Assembly (NCBI RefSeq): GCF_009696065.1 | Contig: NZ_VUMS01000001.1 | Location: forward strand, 1-64,000 | From: Oliverpabstia intestinalis | GTDB lineage: Bacteria; Bacillota; Clostridia; Lachnospirales; Lachnospiraceae | DNA length: 64,000 nucleotides | Reading direction: 5' to 3' | In this document: piece by piece, positions 40,908 to 49,540 of the stretch | Layout: the number at the start of each line of letters is the position of its first letter | Position numbering within the stretch: position 1 is the stretch's first letter | Notes under the pieces: model-generated | Told to the model about the DNA's origin: nothing | Databases searched by the model: none | Seen by the model: only the letters and a program-made list of their open reading frames with translations | Program-made: the position numbers and the translations under genes

Positions 40908-42110
40908 ATGGGTACAACATTACAGGAAACGCCTTCCGGCAACCGGCTTCATATAGGTATATTTGGAAAAACAAACAGCGGAAAGTCTGCCTTTATCAAT
41001 GCATTTTCCGGACAGTCTGTCTCCATCGTGGCAGACGTAAAGGGAACCACCACCGATCCGGTCTACAAGGCGATGGAGATCGCACCGCTTGGTCCGTGCG
41101 TGTTGATCGATACGGCGGGATTTGACGATGAGGGAGAACTGGGAGCCATGCGGATGGAAAAGACGGCGCTGGCTGCACAGAAAACGGAACTGGCACTGAT
41201 AGTATTTGCATCCGAAGACATGGAAAAGGAACTGGAGTGGTTTCGGTATTTTCAGGAAAAAAAGACACCGGTGATTCCGGTGGTAAGTAAAAGCGATCTT
41301 CGTTCAGATGAAGAAAATCAGGAATTTGCAGAAAAACTCAGAGAACAGACGAAAGAGAAAGTCTGCATCGTGAGCGCAAAAACCGGTGCGGGAATCGCAG
41401 AACTGAAAGAGTGGATGATCCGTATGGTTCCTGAAGACTTCGGCGGCCGGACGATCACCGGGGATCTGATATCCGAGGGAGAGGTTGTCCTCCTGGTAAT
41501 GCCCCAGGACATCCAGGCACCCAAAGGTCGCCTGATCCTCCCACAGGTACAGACGATGCGGGAACTGCTGGATAAAAAATGTATTGTTTTAAGTACCACC
41601 ACCGACAAACTGGTGGAAGCCCTGGATCAGCTGAAAAATCCCCCAAAACTGATCATCACCGATTCTCAGGTCTTCGACTACGTCTATGATCACAAACCTA
41701 CAGAAAGCCTGCTCACCTCTTTCTCTGTCCTCTTCGCCGACTACAAAGGCGACCTGGACTACTACAAAGAGGGAGCCAAAAAACTGATGAACCTCTCCTC
41801 CGATTCCCGGGTCCTGATCGCCGAATGCTGCACCCATGCACCACTGAAAGAAGACATCGGCAGAGAAAAGATCCCGCGGATGCTGAAGAAAAAATACGGC
41901 GAAACCCTGAAAGTAACTGTCGTAAGCGGCACCGACTACCCCAAAGACCTGACCCCATATGATCTGATCATCCAGTGCGGCGCCTGCATGTTCAACCGCA
42001 AATACGTCCTCCACCGCATCCAACAGGCAAAAGACCAGGGCGTGGCAATGACCAACTATGGCGTAGCCATCGCTCAATTAAAAGGTATCTTGGACAAAAT
42101 TGTCTGCTAA
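40908..42110 (+). CDS. hydF: [FeFe]-hydrogenase maturation GTPase HydF
   Basis: A 400-residue scaffold protein that receives the diiron precursor and hands it to the hydrogenase. GTPase domain: P-loop GKTNSGKS at 20-27, DTAGFDD switch II, and SKSD (the NKxD variant) near 125. The C-terminal Fe-S domain has AECCTHAPL and QCGACMFNR as cluster ligands. ATG 40908 has AAAGGAGG upstream. From about 41455 onward the codon choice shifts to C-ending codons (CTC, ATC, GCC, CCC) compared with the first half, so part of the gene may have been replaced by recombination. A terminator follows. Confidence 0.94.
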   Translation: MGTTLQETPSGNRLHIGIFGKTNSGKSAFINAFSGQSVSIVADVKGTTTDPVYKAMEIAPLGPCVLIDTAGFDDEGELGAMRMEKTALAAQKTELALIVFASEDMEKELEWFRYFQEKKTPVIPVVSKSDLRSDEENQEFAEKLREQTKEKVCIVSAKTGAGIAELKEWMIRMVPEDFGGRTITGDLISEGEVVLLVMPQDIQAPKGRLILPQVQTMRELLDKKCIVLSTTTDKLVEALDQLKNPPKLIITDSQVFDYVYDHKPTESLLTSFSVLFADYKGDLDYYKEGAKKLMNLSSDSRVLIAECCTHAPLKEDIGREKIPRMLKKKYGETLKVTVVSGTDYPKDLTPYDLIIQCGACMFNRKYVLHRIQQAKDQGVAMTNYGVAIAQLKGILDKIVC

Positions 42111-42132
42111 AGTAAAAACAAAAATACTTTTA

Positions 42133-42180
42133 CAAGTCGATCACTGAAAATTTATCTTTCGATGGTCGATTTGTTTATTT
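42133..42180 (+). terminator. Terminator after hydF
   Basis: CAAGTCGATCACTGAAA pairs with TTTCGATGGTCGATTTG (wobbles and one mismatch) and is followed by TTTATTT. Confidence 0.7.
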
Positions 42181-42184
42181 GAGG

Positions 42185-42326
42185 GTAACTATTTAGTAGC
42201 CATTGTCCCGCGAGGTGTTTTGACATGAATATGTCAAAATCCCGAGACATACAAGTCAAAATGCCATCACCGAAGGTGATTTTTTATGCATTTTGGCTCG
42301 TAACTGTGAAGGTACTGAACAGTTAC
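42185..42326 (+). repeat. 142-bp repeat element, full copy 1
   Basis: Starts GTAACTATTTAGTAG and ends GTACTGAACAGTTAC, imperfect 15-bp terminal inverted repeats. Inside are a stem TTTTGACAT/ATGTCAAAA, a small ATCACCGAAGGTGAT hairpin nested within AAAATGC/GCATTTT, and a CCCGCGAGG...CCCGAGACATACAAG segment. Exactly the same length as copy 2 at 46575-46716 and about 90% identical. No ORF, so a MITE-like element or structured RNA. Confidence 0.85.
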
Positions 42327-42395
42327 ATTTGAGGAAAGAAATTTTATTATTATATTACCATGTAGCGTACCTTTTCGTGTTCCAATACACAGCTC

Positions 42396-42595
42396 GAAGA
42401 AGCCGGATGACAGGACAGTCAGAAAGGCGAGCAACACTTTGTGGGCGGTTAGAGGCGATTTTGAGATCCGACACCTACGTAGACTTTCGCGAGTGTCAGC
42501 TGACACTCGTGAATATTAGTCGGAGTTGGTGGCTAGCTCAAAACGCCTCTGCCCACGTTGCCGCCTTCTGACTGTCCTGCCATCCGGCTTCTCCG
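42396..42595. ncRNA. About 200-bp imperfect inverted repeat, candidate structured RNA or mobile element
   Basis: The left arm AAGCCGGATGACAGGACAGT (42400-42419), then CAGAAAGGCG, is mirrored on the right by CGCCTTCTG then ACTGTCCTGCCATCCGGCTT (42572-42591). Pairing continues inward through GTGGGC/GCCCAC, AGAGGCG/CGCCTCT and TTTTGAG/CTCAAAA. At the centre stands a 20-bp perfect palindrome CGAGTGTCAGCTGACACTCG (42490-42509). There is no credible ORF. It is distinct from the adjacent 142-bp element and has higher GC than its surroundings. Function unknown. Confidence 0.6.
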
Positions 42596-42621
42596 GGCGT
42601 CCGGATGCATTTCCCTCCTAC

Positions 42622-42650
42622 TTGTAAATAAGCCCCCTTTTTGATACAAT
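42622..42650 (+). promoter_or_regulatory. Promoter of the polysaccharide cluster
   Basis: -35 TTGTAA (42622-42627), 17-base spacer, -10 TACAAT (42645-42650), 55 bases before rfbF. It is the only good promoter before the cluster. Confidence 0.65.
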
Positions 42651-42704
42651 AAATAAAATAAGGCTTTTTATGCCCTTCAATCGGAACAAACAAGGAGAAA
42701 AAAC

Positions 42705-43481
42705 ATGAAAGTAGTAATACTTGCAGGTGGTTTCGGCACCCGCATCAGCGAAGAAAGTGTACTGAAACCAAAGCCCATGGTAGAAATCGGCGACAAACCG
42801 ATTCTCTGGCATATCATGAAACTTTATTCCTATTATGGATACAACGAATTCGTGATCTGCTGTGGATACAAACAACATATGATCAAAGAATGGTTTGCAG
42901 ACTATTATCTGCACAGCTGCGACGTGACATTTGATTTTACCCGGGAAAATAAAATGACTGTGCACAACAACATCTCCGAACCATGGAAAGTAACCCTGGT
43001 AGATACCGGATTAAACACAATGACCGGCGGAAGAATCAAACGGGTCAGAGAACACCTGAACGGAGAATCATTCTTCCTGACCTATGGGGACGGTGTGGCA
43101 GATATCAACATTGCTGAACTGTTAAAATTCCATCAGGAAGGCGGGCGCATGGCAACATTGACTTCCGTACAGCCAATGGGACGATTCGGCGCGCTGGATC
43201 TGCGGGAAGATGGAGAAATCACAAACTTCAAAGAGAAAAAACAGGAAGACAGTGGATGGATCAATGCCGGATTTATGGTACTGGAACCGGAGATCCTGGA
43301 TCTGATCGAAGGAGACGCGACTGTATTTGAGAAATATCCTCTGGAAGAGGCAGCCAGAAGAGGACAGCTGGATGCATATCGGCATAATGGGTTCTGGCAG
43401 TGCATGGATACAATGAATGAGAAGAAGAAACTGGAAGAAATGTGGAGAAGCGGAAATGCTCCATGGAAAGTGTGGGAGTAA
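42705..43481 (+). CDS. rfbF: Glucose-1-phosphate cytidylyltransferase
   Basis: A 258-residue nucleotidyltransferase making CDP-glucose from glucose-1-phosphate and CTP. It starts with the signature MKVVILAGGFGTRISEES and continues with KPKPMVEIGDKPILWHIM, the RfbF form of the sugar nucleotidyltransferase motif; YGDGVADI near 127-134 binds metal. CAAGGAGAAAAAAC precedes ATG. First gene of the CDP-deoxysugar set, 5 bases before rfbG. Confidence 0.95.
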   Translation: MKVVILAGGFGTRISEESVLKPKPMVEIGDKPILWHIMKLYSYYGYNEFVICCGYKQHMIKEWFADYYLHSCDVTFDFTRENKMTVHNNISEPWKVTLVDTGLNTMTGGRIKRVREHLNGESFFLTYGDGVADINIAELLKFHQEGGRMATLTSVQPMGRFGALDLREDGEITNFKEKKQEDSGWINAGFMVLEPEILDLIEGDATVFEKYPLEEAARRGQLDAYRHNGFWQCMDTMNEKKKLEEMWRSGNAPWKVWE

Positions 43482-43486
43482 GAGAC

Positions 43487-44551
43487 ATGAATAACCTGGC
43501 ATTTTTTAGAGGAAAAAAAGTATTTCTCACCGGACATACCGGATTCAAGGGATCCTGGCTTTCCCGGATCCTGATTCTTTCGGGAGCCGAGGTGACCGGA
43601 TATGCGCTGGAAGCACCGGTGGAGGCGAAACTTTTTGATACCTTACATCTGGGAAAAAATATGCACTCCGTGATCGGAGATATCCGCGACCGGGAAAAAC
43701 TGATCCGTACCATGCAGGAAGCACAGCCGGAGATCGTGTTTCATCTGGCAGCGCAGCCGATCGTGCGGGAATCGTATAAAGATCCGGTGGGAACGTATGA
43801 GACAAATGTAATGGGAACAGTAAATATTCTGGAAGCGGTGCGCCAGACAAAAAGTGTAAAATCGTTCCTGAATGTGACAACGGATAAAGTCTATAAAAAC
43901 AACGAGTGGGAGTGGGGCTATCGGGAAATCGATGAGTTGGATGGGTACGATCCCTATTCCAACAGCAAGTCCTGTTCCGAACTGGTGACCCACAGCTATG
44001 AAAAATCCTTCTTAAAAGAAGCCGGTGTGGCGGTGTCCACGGCGAGAGCGGGCAATGTGATCGGCGGCGGCGATTTCGCTCCGGACCGGATCATCCCGGA
44101 CTGCGTGCGGGCAGTCGCAAAAGGGGAAAAAATAGCGGTACGGAATCCACATTCCACAAGACCGTACCAGCATGTGCTGGAACCGCTTGGTGCGTATCTG
44201 ATGATCGCGCAGGCACAGTATGAAAATCCGGCGTGTGTCGGTTCCTATAACGTTGGGCCGGGAGATGAGGACTGTATCACCACCGGTCAGCTGGCAGATC
44301 TGTTCTGTAACTCCTGGGGAGGGGAGGCAGCGTGGGAAAATCTGTATCAGGGAGGGCCGCACGAGGCGAATTTCCTGAAACTGGACTGCTCGAAGATCCG
44401 TACGGCATTTGGCTGGAAACCGCACTGGCAGGTGGCGCAGGCAGTGAAAGAGACAGCCGTGTGGTATCAGGCATGGCTTGAGGGAAAAGATATGGAAGCA
44501 TTCACGGATGAACAGATCCGAAAATATTTTACTTTACAGGAAAGAAAATAG
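43487..44551 (+). CDS. rfbG: CDP-glucose 4,6-dehydratase
   Basis: A 354-residue extended SDR enzyme converting CDP-glucose to CDP-4-keto-6-deoxyglucose. Cofactor motif TGHTGFKGSW (15-24), catalytic TTDKVY (Thr-Asp) and Tyr-x3-Lys in YSNSK near 160-164. ATG 43487 is the natural start (GTAAGAGAC before it; protein begins at the Rossmann strand), although the frame is open further upstream inside rfbF. It acts directly after RfbF. Confidence 0.95.
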   Translation: MNNLAFFRGKKVFLTGHTGFKGSWLSRILILSGAEVTGYALEAPVEAKLFDTLHLGKNMHSVIGDIRDREKLIRTMQEAQPEIVFHLAAQPIVRESYKDPVGTYETNVMGTVNILEAVRQTKSVKSFLNVTTDKVYKNNEWEWGYREIDELDGYDPYSNSKSCSELVTHSYEKSFLKEAGVAVSTARAGNVIGGGDFAPDRIIPDCVRAVAKGEKIAVRNPHSTRPYQHVLEPLGAYLMIAQAQYENPACVGSYNVGPGDEDCITTGQLADLFCNSWGGEAAWENLYQGGPHEANFLKLDCSKIRTAFGWKPHWQVAQAVKETAVWYQAWLEGKDMEAFTDEQIRKYFTLQERK

Positions 44552-44582
44552 AAAAGGATAAATGTGAAAAAGGAAGAAAAAT

Positions 44583-46562
44583 ATGAATAATAATCGAGAG
44601 ATTCTGTGCGGGGCGGCAGCTTTGCTGGTGTCAGCAGGATTCTTTGGAGCATCTTTTCTGATACCGGAACTGTCGGATCACATCAACCGACTGGGCAATG
44701 GAAATCTGCTTGTTTATGCTGCCATGTTATTGATATTCTGCCTGGTATTTCTGGGGGGCATGCTTCTGACAGAACGGTGGGAGACAGGCACATGGCTAAG
44801 CAGAAAAAATAAAAAAGTCAATGAACTGGTATTTGCAGTATTGATTTTATCGCAGATGATCTTTTACGCCATCGGAGTATCCATGGAAACCGGTCAGGTA
44901 GGAAGCGTATCGGAAAAATATGGCTGGCACACACAACCGTTGCCACTGATGAGTCTGCTGTTTCTGGCAGAACTGGTTGTATTTTTCCGGGTGTATGCAA
45001 ACATACAGATCAGAGAAGAAAAGAATGACTGGATGGTATGGCTTATATATGCAGTTTTGACGATTCTGATATTTTATTGCATGGATACGCCGAATATTTT
45101 CGGGCGCTCGGAGGCGGGGGATCATTTTCACGCTCACGCGTATTATAACTCTGTATACAATGTATATCAGGGCTTGCCTTATACAGATACAATGACGAGT
45201 ATCTATGGGCATTATGGGCTGTTATTTAAGATACCGATGAAACTGGTGGGCGGAGATTTCCGGATGTTCGTGCTGATGATCGCGGCACTTGGAACACTGG
45301 CACACGTCTGTGCATTTCTGGTGCTGGAACTGACGGTGGAAAGCCGGATCCTCCGGGCACTTGGCGCAGTTGCTGCGGCATTTCCGGTACTCGGGATGCG
45401 GGGCGGTTATTACTGGCAGGTATGGCCGCATCGGATGATCTTTCCGATGATCCTTCTGTTGTATGCGGCGATTTTAATGAAAAAACAGTGGTGGAATAGG
45501 TGGACCGGTCTGGCCGGATATCTGATCTGTCTGCTGGCGATCCTCTGGAACACGGAAACCGGCGTGATTCTCGCCGTGGCATGGATGGCACTTTATATTT
45601 CACGGTGTCTTGCCGGGGGAGAATGGAGAATCGGGCGTCTGGCACGAACCGTACCGGTACACGCGGTCTGTGTGACGGCATCATTTTTCGGAGCCTATGG
45701 ACTCGTGAATCTCTATAATTTGTCCAAACACAGTCCGGCCAATACACTGGGCGAATTCCTGATTCCGTTATTGTCGGATTCTTATATGGTGGACATCCTG
45801 CATCTGGATCTGCCGATGTATCCGAGTGCCTATATGGGTGTGATCGTCCTGTTTCTGATCGGGACAGTAATGGGAATCAGTACCTGGTTTTATCCGAAAC
45901 AGAAAAATGAAGGACAGGTGCAGCTGCTCTTTTTCCTGAGTATCAGTGCACTGGGAAGAATGACGTATTATGTCAATCGACCATCCTATCATAATCTCGA
46001 CTGCGTCAGCCTGTCGGCAGTGATCCTGCTGGCATATCTGGGGCAGAGGGGAATGACATTTGTTAAGGAAAGAAAATGGAAACATTGGGAAGAGATGGAT
46101 CTGGCGGGAGTCGTGAACGGTACACTGGGACTTGCCTGTGCAGCCGCAGTGCTTGCCATGAGTACAGGAACGGTGCTGCAGTTTTCCCAGAACAGTAAGA
46201 TCAAAGAAAATTATCATAATGTGGGCGAACTGGAGGCATTTGTACAGGAAATTGCAGAAGTGGTTCCGGAAAACACGCATGGTTTCGGGTTAAATGTGGC
46301 AGAAATCTACAGTCTGCTTCACTGGAATACCCAGTGCTTTACCATGGATTTCAGCGATATGGCGGTGATTCCGGAATCCTTACAGGAGTTACAGGAACAG
46401 CTGACAGAGGCGGATGCACCGTATGTATTTACCAGTCGGTCGTCACTGCCTATCTGGGAGAGGAATGATCCGGAGACTTACCAGTGGTTTAGTGAAACGT
46501 ATGAGCTGGATCAGACCTTCCCGTACTATGAGGAAGAATTTCAGTTTTACCGGAAGAAATAA
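44583..46562 (+). CDS. Polytopic membrane protein, GT-C-like glycosyltransferase candidate
   Basis: A 659-residue membrane protein with about 12-14 hydrophobic segments. Two further features fit a GT-C fold transferase: an acidic patch in an early external loop (GRSEAGDHFHAHAYYNSVY near 172-190) and a soluble C-terminal domain (about 540-659) ending FQFYRKK. GT-C enzymes use lipid-linked sugars outside the membrane. No exact family was recognised. AAAGGAAG-type ribosome site precedes ATG. Within the operon between rfbG and rfbH, with a full repeat element after it. Confidence 0.72.
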   Translation: MNNNREILCGAAALLVSAGFFGASFLIPELSDHINRLGNGNLLVYAAMLLIFCLVFLGGMLLTERWETGTWLSRKNKKVNELVFAVLILSQMIFYAIGVSMETGQVGSVSEKYGWHTQPLPLMSLLFLAELVVFFRVYANIQIREEKNDWMVWLIYAVLTILIFYCMDTPNIFGRSEAGDHFHAHAYYNSVYNVYQGLPYTDTMTSIYGHYGLLFKIPMKLVGGDFRMFVLMIAALGTLAHVCAFLVLELTVESRILRALGAVAAAFPVLGMRGGYYWQVWPHRMIFPMILLLYAAILMKKQWWNRWTGLAGYLICLLAILWNTETGVILAVAWMALYISRCLAGGEWRIGRLARTVPVHAVCVTASFFGAYGLVNLYNLSKHSPANTLGEFLIPLLSDSYMVDILHLDLPMYPSAYMGVIVLFLIGTVMGISTWFYPKQKNEGQVQLLFFLSISALGRMTYYVNRPSYHNLDCVSLSAVILLAYLGQRGMTFVKERKWKHWEEMDLAGVVNGTLGLACAAAVLAMSTGTVLQFSQNSKIKENYHNVGELEAFVQEIAEVVPENTHGFGLNVAEIYSLLHWNTQCFTMDFSDMAVIPESLQELQEQLTEADAPYVFTSRSSLPIWERNDPETYQWFSETYELDQTFPYYEEEFQFYRKK

Positions 46563-46574
46563 AAAGGAAACGAA

Positions 46575-46716
46575 GTAACTATTCAGCAGCCATTATCCCG
46601 CGAGGTGTTTTGGCATATTTATGCCAAAATCCCGAGACATACAAGCAAAAATGCCATCACCGAAGGTGATTTTAAATGCATTTTTGCTCGTAACTGTGAA
46701 GGTACTGAATAGTTAC
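46575..46716 (+). repeat. 142-bp repeat element, full copy 2
   Basis: Termini GTAACTATTCAGCAG and GTACTGAATAGTTAC. Compared with copy 1, the stem TTTTGACAT/ATGTCAAAA has become TTTTGGCAT/ATGCCAAAA: both sides changed together, keeping the pairing. The AAAATGC/GCATTTT stem is likewise kept. It lies within the polysaccharide operon, between the GT-C-like gene and rfbH, so it is transcribed. Confidence 0.87.
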
Positions 46717-46745
46717 GAAACGAATATAAAAAAGGAGCAGAAAAC

Positions 46746-48083
46746 ATGTTTGAAGAAATGACAGAACAGCAGGCGAGAGAACAGATTCTGGAGATGACAA
46801 AGGAATACTGCGAAAAATATCACAATCAGAAAAAACCGTATGAAAAAGGAGACCGGATCCCGTATGCATCTCGTGTGTACGATGCGGATGAGATGGTAAA
46901 TCTGGTAGATAGTTCTCTGGAATTCTGGCTGACTTCCGGCCGGTTTACAAAAGAATTCGAATCGGAATTCGCAAAATATCTGGGGGTAAAATACTGTTCG
47001 CTGGTTAATTCCGGATCTTCTGCAAATCTGCTGGCATTTATGGCACTGACTTCTCCACTGTTAAAGGAGAGACAGATTCTTCCGGGAGATGAAGTGATCA
47101 CGGTGGCAGCAGGATTTCCTACAACCGTAGCTCCGGTGATCCAGTATGGAGCAGTACCGGTGTTTGTGGATGTGGCAATCCCGCAGTATAATATTGATCC
47201 CAATCTTCTGGAACAGGCAGTTTCAGAAAAAACAAAAGCAGTGATGCTTGCACATACCCTGGGCAACCCTTTTGATCTGAAAGCGGTAAAAGATTTCTGT
47301 GACCGTCACAATCTGTGGCTGATCGAGGATAACTGCGATGCGCTGGGTTCCCGTTATACGATCGACGGAGAGAGCAGACTGACCGGAACCATCGGAGATA
47401 TCGGAACCTCCAGTTTTTATCCGCCACATCATATGACAATGGGAGAGGGCGGAGCCGTCTATACAAAGAATCCGCTGCTTCATAAGATCGTGCGTTCTTT
47501 CCGTGACTGGGGAAGAGACTGCGTGTGCGCACCCGGACAGGATAATCTGTGTGGCCATCGTTTTGACCGCCAGTACGGGGAACTGCCGTTGGGATATGAT
47601 CATAAATATGTATATTCGCATTTCGGATATAACCTGAAAGCAACGGATATGCAGGCGGCTGTGGGATGTGCCCAACTGCGCAAGTTCCCGTCCTTTGTAG
47701 AACGCAGAATTCATAATTTCAATTATCTGAAAGAAGCATTGAAAGGAACTGAAGACAAACTGATCCTTCCGGAAGCATGTGAGAATTCCGAACCGAGCTG
47801 GTTTGGATTCCTGATCACCTGCAGGGAAGGCGTGGACAGAAATCAACTGGTACAAAAGATCGAAGAAAAAGGTGTACAGACCCGTATGCTTTTTGCGGGA
47901 AATCTGATCAAGCATCCCTGCTTTGACCAGATGCGTGCGACAGGAAAAGGCTATCGTGTAGCAGGAAGTCTGGAAAATACAGACCGGATCATGACGGATA
48001 CGTTCTGGATCGGTGTCTATCCGGGGATGACGGATGCGATGCTGGATGCAATGGCAGATGCGATCAAGGAAGCACTGGAATAA
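46746..48083 (+). CDS. rfbH: CDP-4-keto-6-deoxy-D-glucose 3-dehydrase
   Basis: A 445-residue PMP/PLP enzyme (E1 of 3,6-dideoxyhexose synthesis) that removes the C-3 hydroxyl of CDP-4-keto-6-deoxyglucose. The aminotransferase lysine is replaced by His, as in E1: [15 protein letters not shown], His228/His229. The [2Fe-2S] ligands are visible as Cys197, Cys259, Cys261 and Cys269. AAAGGAGCAG precedes ATG. The reaction needs an electron-donating reductase (RfbI/E3), and no such gene is in the cluster, so another reductase must serve. Confidence 0.94.
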   Translation: MFEEMTEQQAREQILEMTKEYCEKYHNQKKPYEKGDRIPYASRVYDADEMVNLVDSSLEFWLTSGRFTKEFESEFAKYLGVKYCSLVNSGSSANLLAFMALTSPLLKERQILPGDEVITVAAGFPTTVAPVIQYGAVPVFVDVAIPQYNIDPNLLEQAVSEKTKAVMLAHTLGNPFDLKAVKDFCDRHNLWLIEDNCDALGSRYTIDGESRLTGTIGDIGTSSFYPPHHMTMGEGGAVYTKNPLLHKIVRSFRDWGRDCVCAPGQDNLCGHRFDRQYGELPLGYDHKYVYSHFGYNLKATDMQAAVGCAQLRKFPSFVERRIHNFNYLKEALKGTEDKLILPEACENSEPSWFGFLITCREGVDRNQLVQKIEEKGVQTRMLFAGNLIKHPCFDQMRATGKGYRVAGSLENTDRIMTDTFWIGVYPGMTDAMLDAMADAIKEALE

Positions 48084-48198
48084 TATTTGAAAACGCGCAG
48101 CTAAAGGCACAGGAATGAGCTCTGGAACAGGGGATAACCGCGAGTTGACATAATATGAAAAACTGGAAAGCTGCGGCGGATTACAGGAAGGAAGAAGT

Positions 48199-49527
48199 AT
48201 GATACTGGACGAAAAACTGAGATGGTTTGGTTTCTGGCTGCTGGACAGTCTGAAAGGAAAACAGATAAGAACATATTATGATCAGATTCAGCGGGCGTGG
48301 CAAGAGGGAACATCGATTCGGGAGACCGAAGAGCGGATTCGGGCACTGATCGCCCATGCGGTGAAGACAACAGAATTCTATAAGGATTACCCGGAAGATA
48401 TTGAACTGACAGATCTTCCGGTAGTCAACAAAGATACGTTTCGACAGAATTATGAGAAGTTCCTTTCGACAACCTATAAAGATGCACCGGATAACAGGGT
48501 GATGTGTACGAGTGGTTCTACCGGAACTCCCCTTCGCATGATCCAGAACCGGGACAAAATCCGTCACAACACGGCGGGTGGTATATTCCTGGGAGCAGCA
48601 GCCGGATATTATATCGGTATGAAAGAGGCTTTTATCCGTGTGTGGGTCAATAATGTAAAGAAAAGTAAGTTTCAGCTTTTTCAGGAAAATCTGATCATGA
48701 TGGACAGTTCCCGGATGGATGAGCAGGCACTGGAAAGGATGTTCCGGGTGATCGAGAAGAAAAAAGTAAAATGTCTCGTCGGCTATTCGTCAGCACTTGG
48801 GGAACTGAGCAATTATATTCAGAAAACAGGAAAAGATTGTAGCCGCTGCAAGGTGAAAGCGATTATTCCGATTTCTGAGACGATGCCGGAACCGGTGCGC
48901 CGGACACTGGAAAAACAGTTTGACTGCCCGGTACGTGCCTGGTATTCCAATGAAGAAAACGGAATTATGGGATTGCAGAATGAAGATAATGAGGGGTACC
49001 GGATCGACACCGAAACGTATTATTATGAAATCCTGAAGATGGATTCCGATGAACCGGCAGAGCCGGGAGAACTTGGAAGAATCGTGATCACGGATCTGTT
49101 TAATTATGCGTTTCCGATTCTCCGCTACGATAACGGGGATACGGCGGTGGCAACCAGAAAAGAGAAAAACGGCAGATACAGGCTGTATCTGGATGAACTT
49201 TACGGACGTCGAAGCGATCTGATCTACGACTGTGAAGGAAAGGCGGTAACACCGTATATTATTACCAATAATCTGTGGGATATCGAAGGGGTAAAACAGT
49301 ATCGTTTTATCCAGGAAGATGTGAAAGACTATACCATCTGGTTAAACGGAGATCCGCAGAAGATGAATCAGGAAGAAATTCTCGGACGGATCCGCCCGTA
49401 TCTGGGTGAAGAAGCCAGAATCAGGGTGGAACTGGTGGATGAGATCCCGGTGCTTGCTTCCGGAAAGCGCAAATACATAGAAAACCGGTGCGAAAAGTAT
49501 AAGAATCAGACCGGTTTCTGCGGATAA
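48199..49527 (+). CDS. CapK-like adenylate-forming ligase 1
   Basis: A 442-residue member of the phenylacetate-CoA ligase/CapK family. Adenylation motif TSGSTGTP near 111-118, the substrate/ATP segment YSNEENG near 251, DLFNYAFPILRYDNGD with the hinge Asp, and a small C-terminal domain ending ASGKRKYIE. These proteins occur in capsule and exopolysaccharide loci; the acid activated is not known, and they may attach an acyl or amino-acid group to the polymer. GGAAGGAAGAAGT precedes ATG. Closely resembles the paralogue at 50757. Confidence 0.85.
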   Translation: MILDEKLRWFGFWLLDSLKGKQIRTYYDQIQRAWQEGTSIRETEERIRALIAHAVKTTEFYKDYPEDIELTDLPVVNKDTFRQNYEKFLSTTYKDAPDNRVMCTSGSTGTPLRMIQNRDKIRHNTAGGIFLGAAAGYYIGMKEAFIRVWVNNVKKSKFQLFQENLIMMDSSRMDEQALERMFRVIEKKKVKCLVGYSSALGELSNYIQKTGKDCSRCKVKAIIPISETMPEPVRRTLEKQFDCPVRAWYSNEENGIMGLQNEDNEGYRIDTETYYYEILKMDSDEPAEPGELGRIVITDLFNYAFPILRYDNGDTAVATRKEKNGRYRLYLDELYGRRSDLIYDCEGKAVTPYIITNNLWDIEGVKQYRFIQEDVKDYTIWLNGDPQKMNQEEILGRIRPYLGEEARIRVELVDEIPVLASGKRKYIENRCEKYKNQTGFCG

Positions 49528-49540
49528 TAGGGAGAAACAG

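Noticed and set aside
41589-42077. 162-codon antisense ORF opposite hydF
   Set aside because: It follows from the C-rich codon use of the second half of hydF; no motif or ribosome site.
42293-42571. 92-codon ORF across the repeat and large inverted repeat
   Set aside because: It spans two structurally explained noncoding blocks and its sequence has no protein-like pattern.
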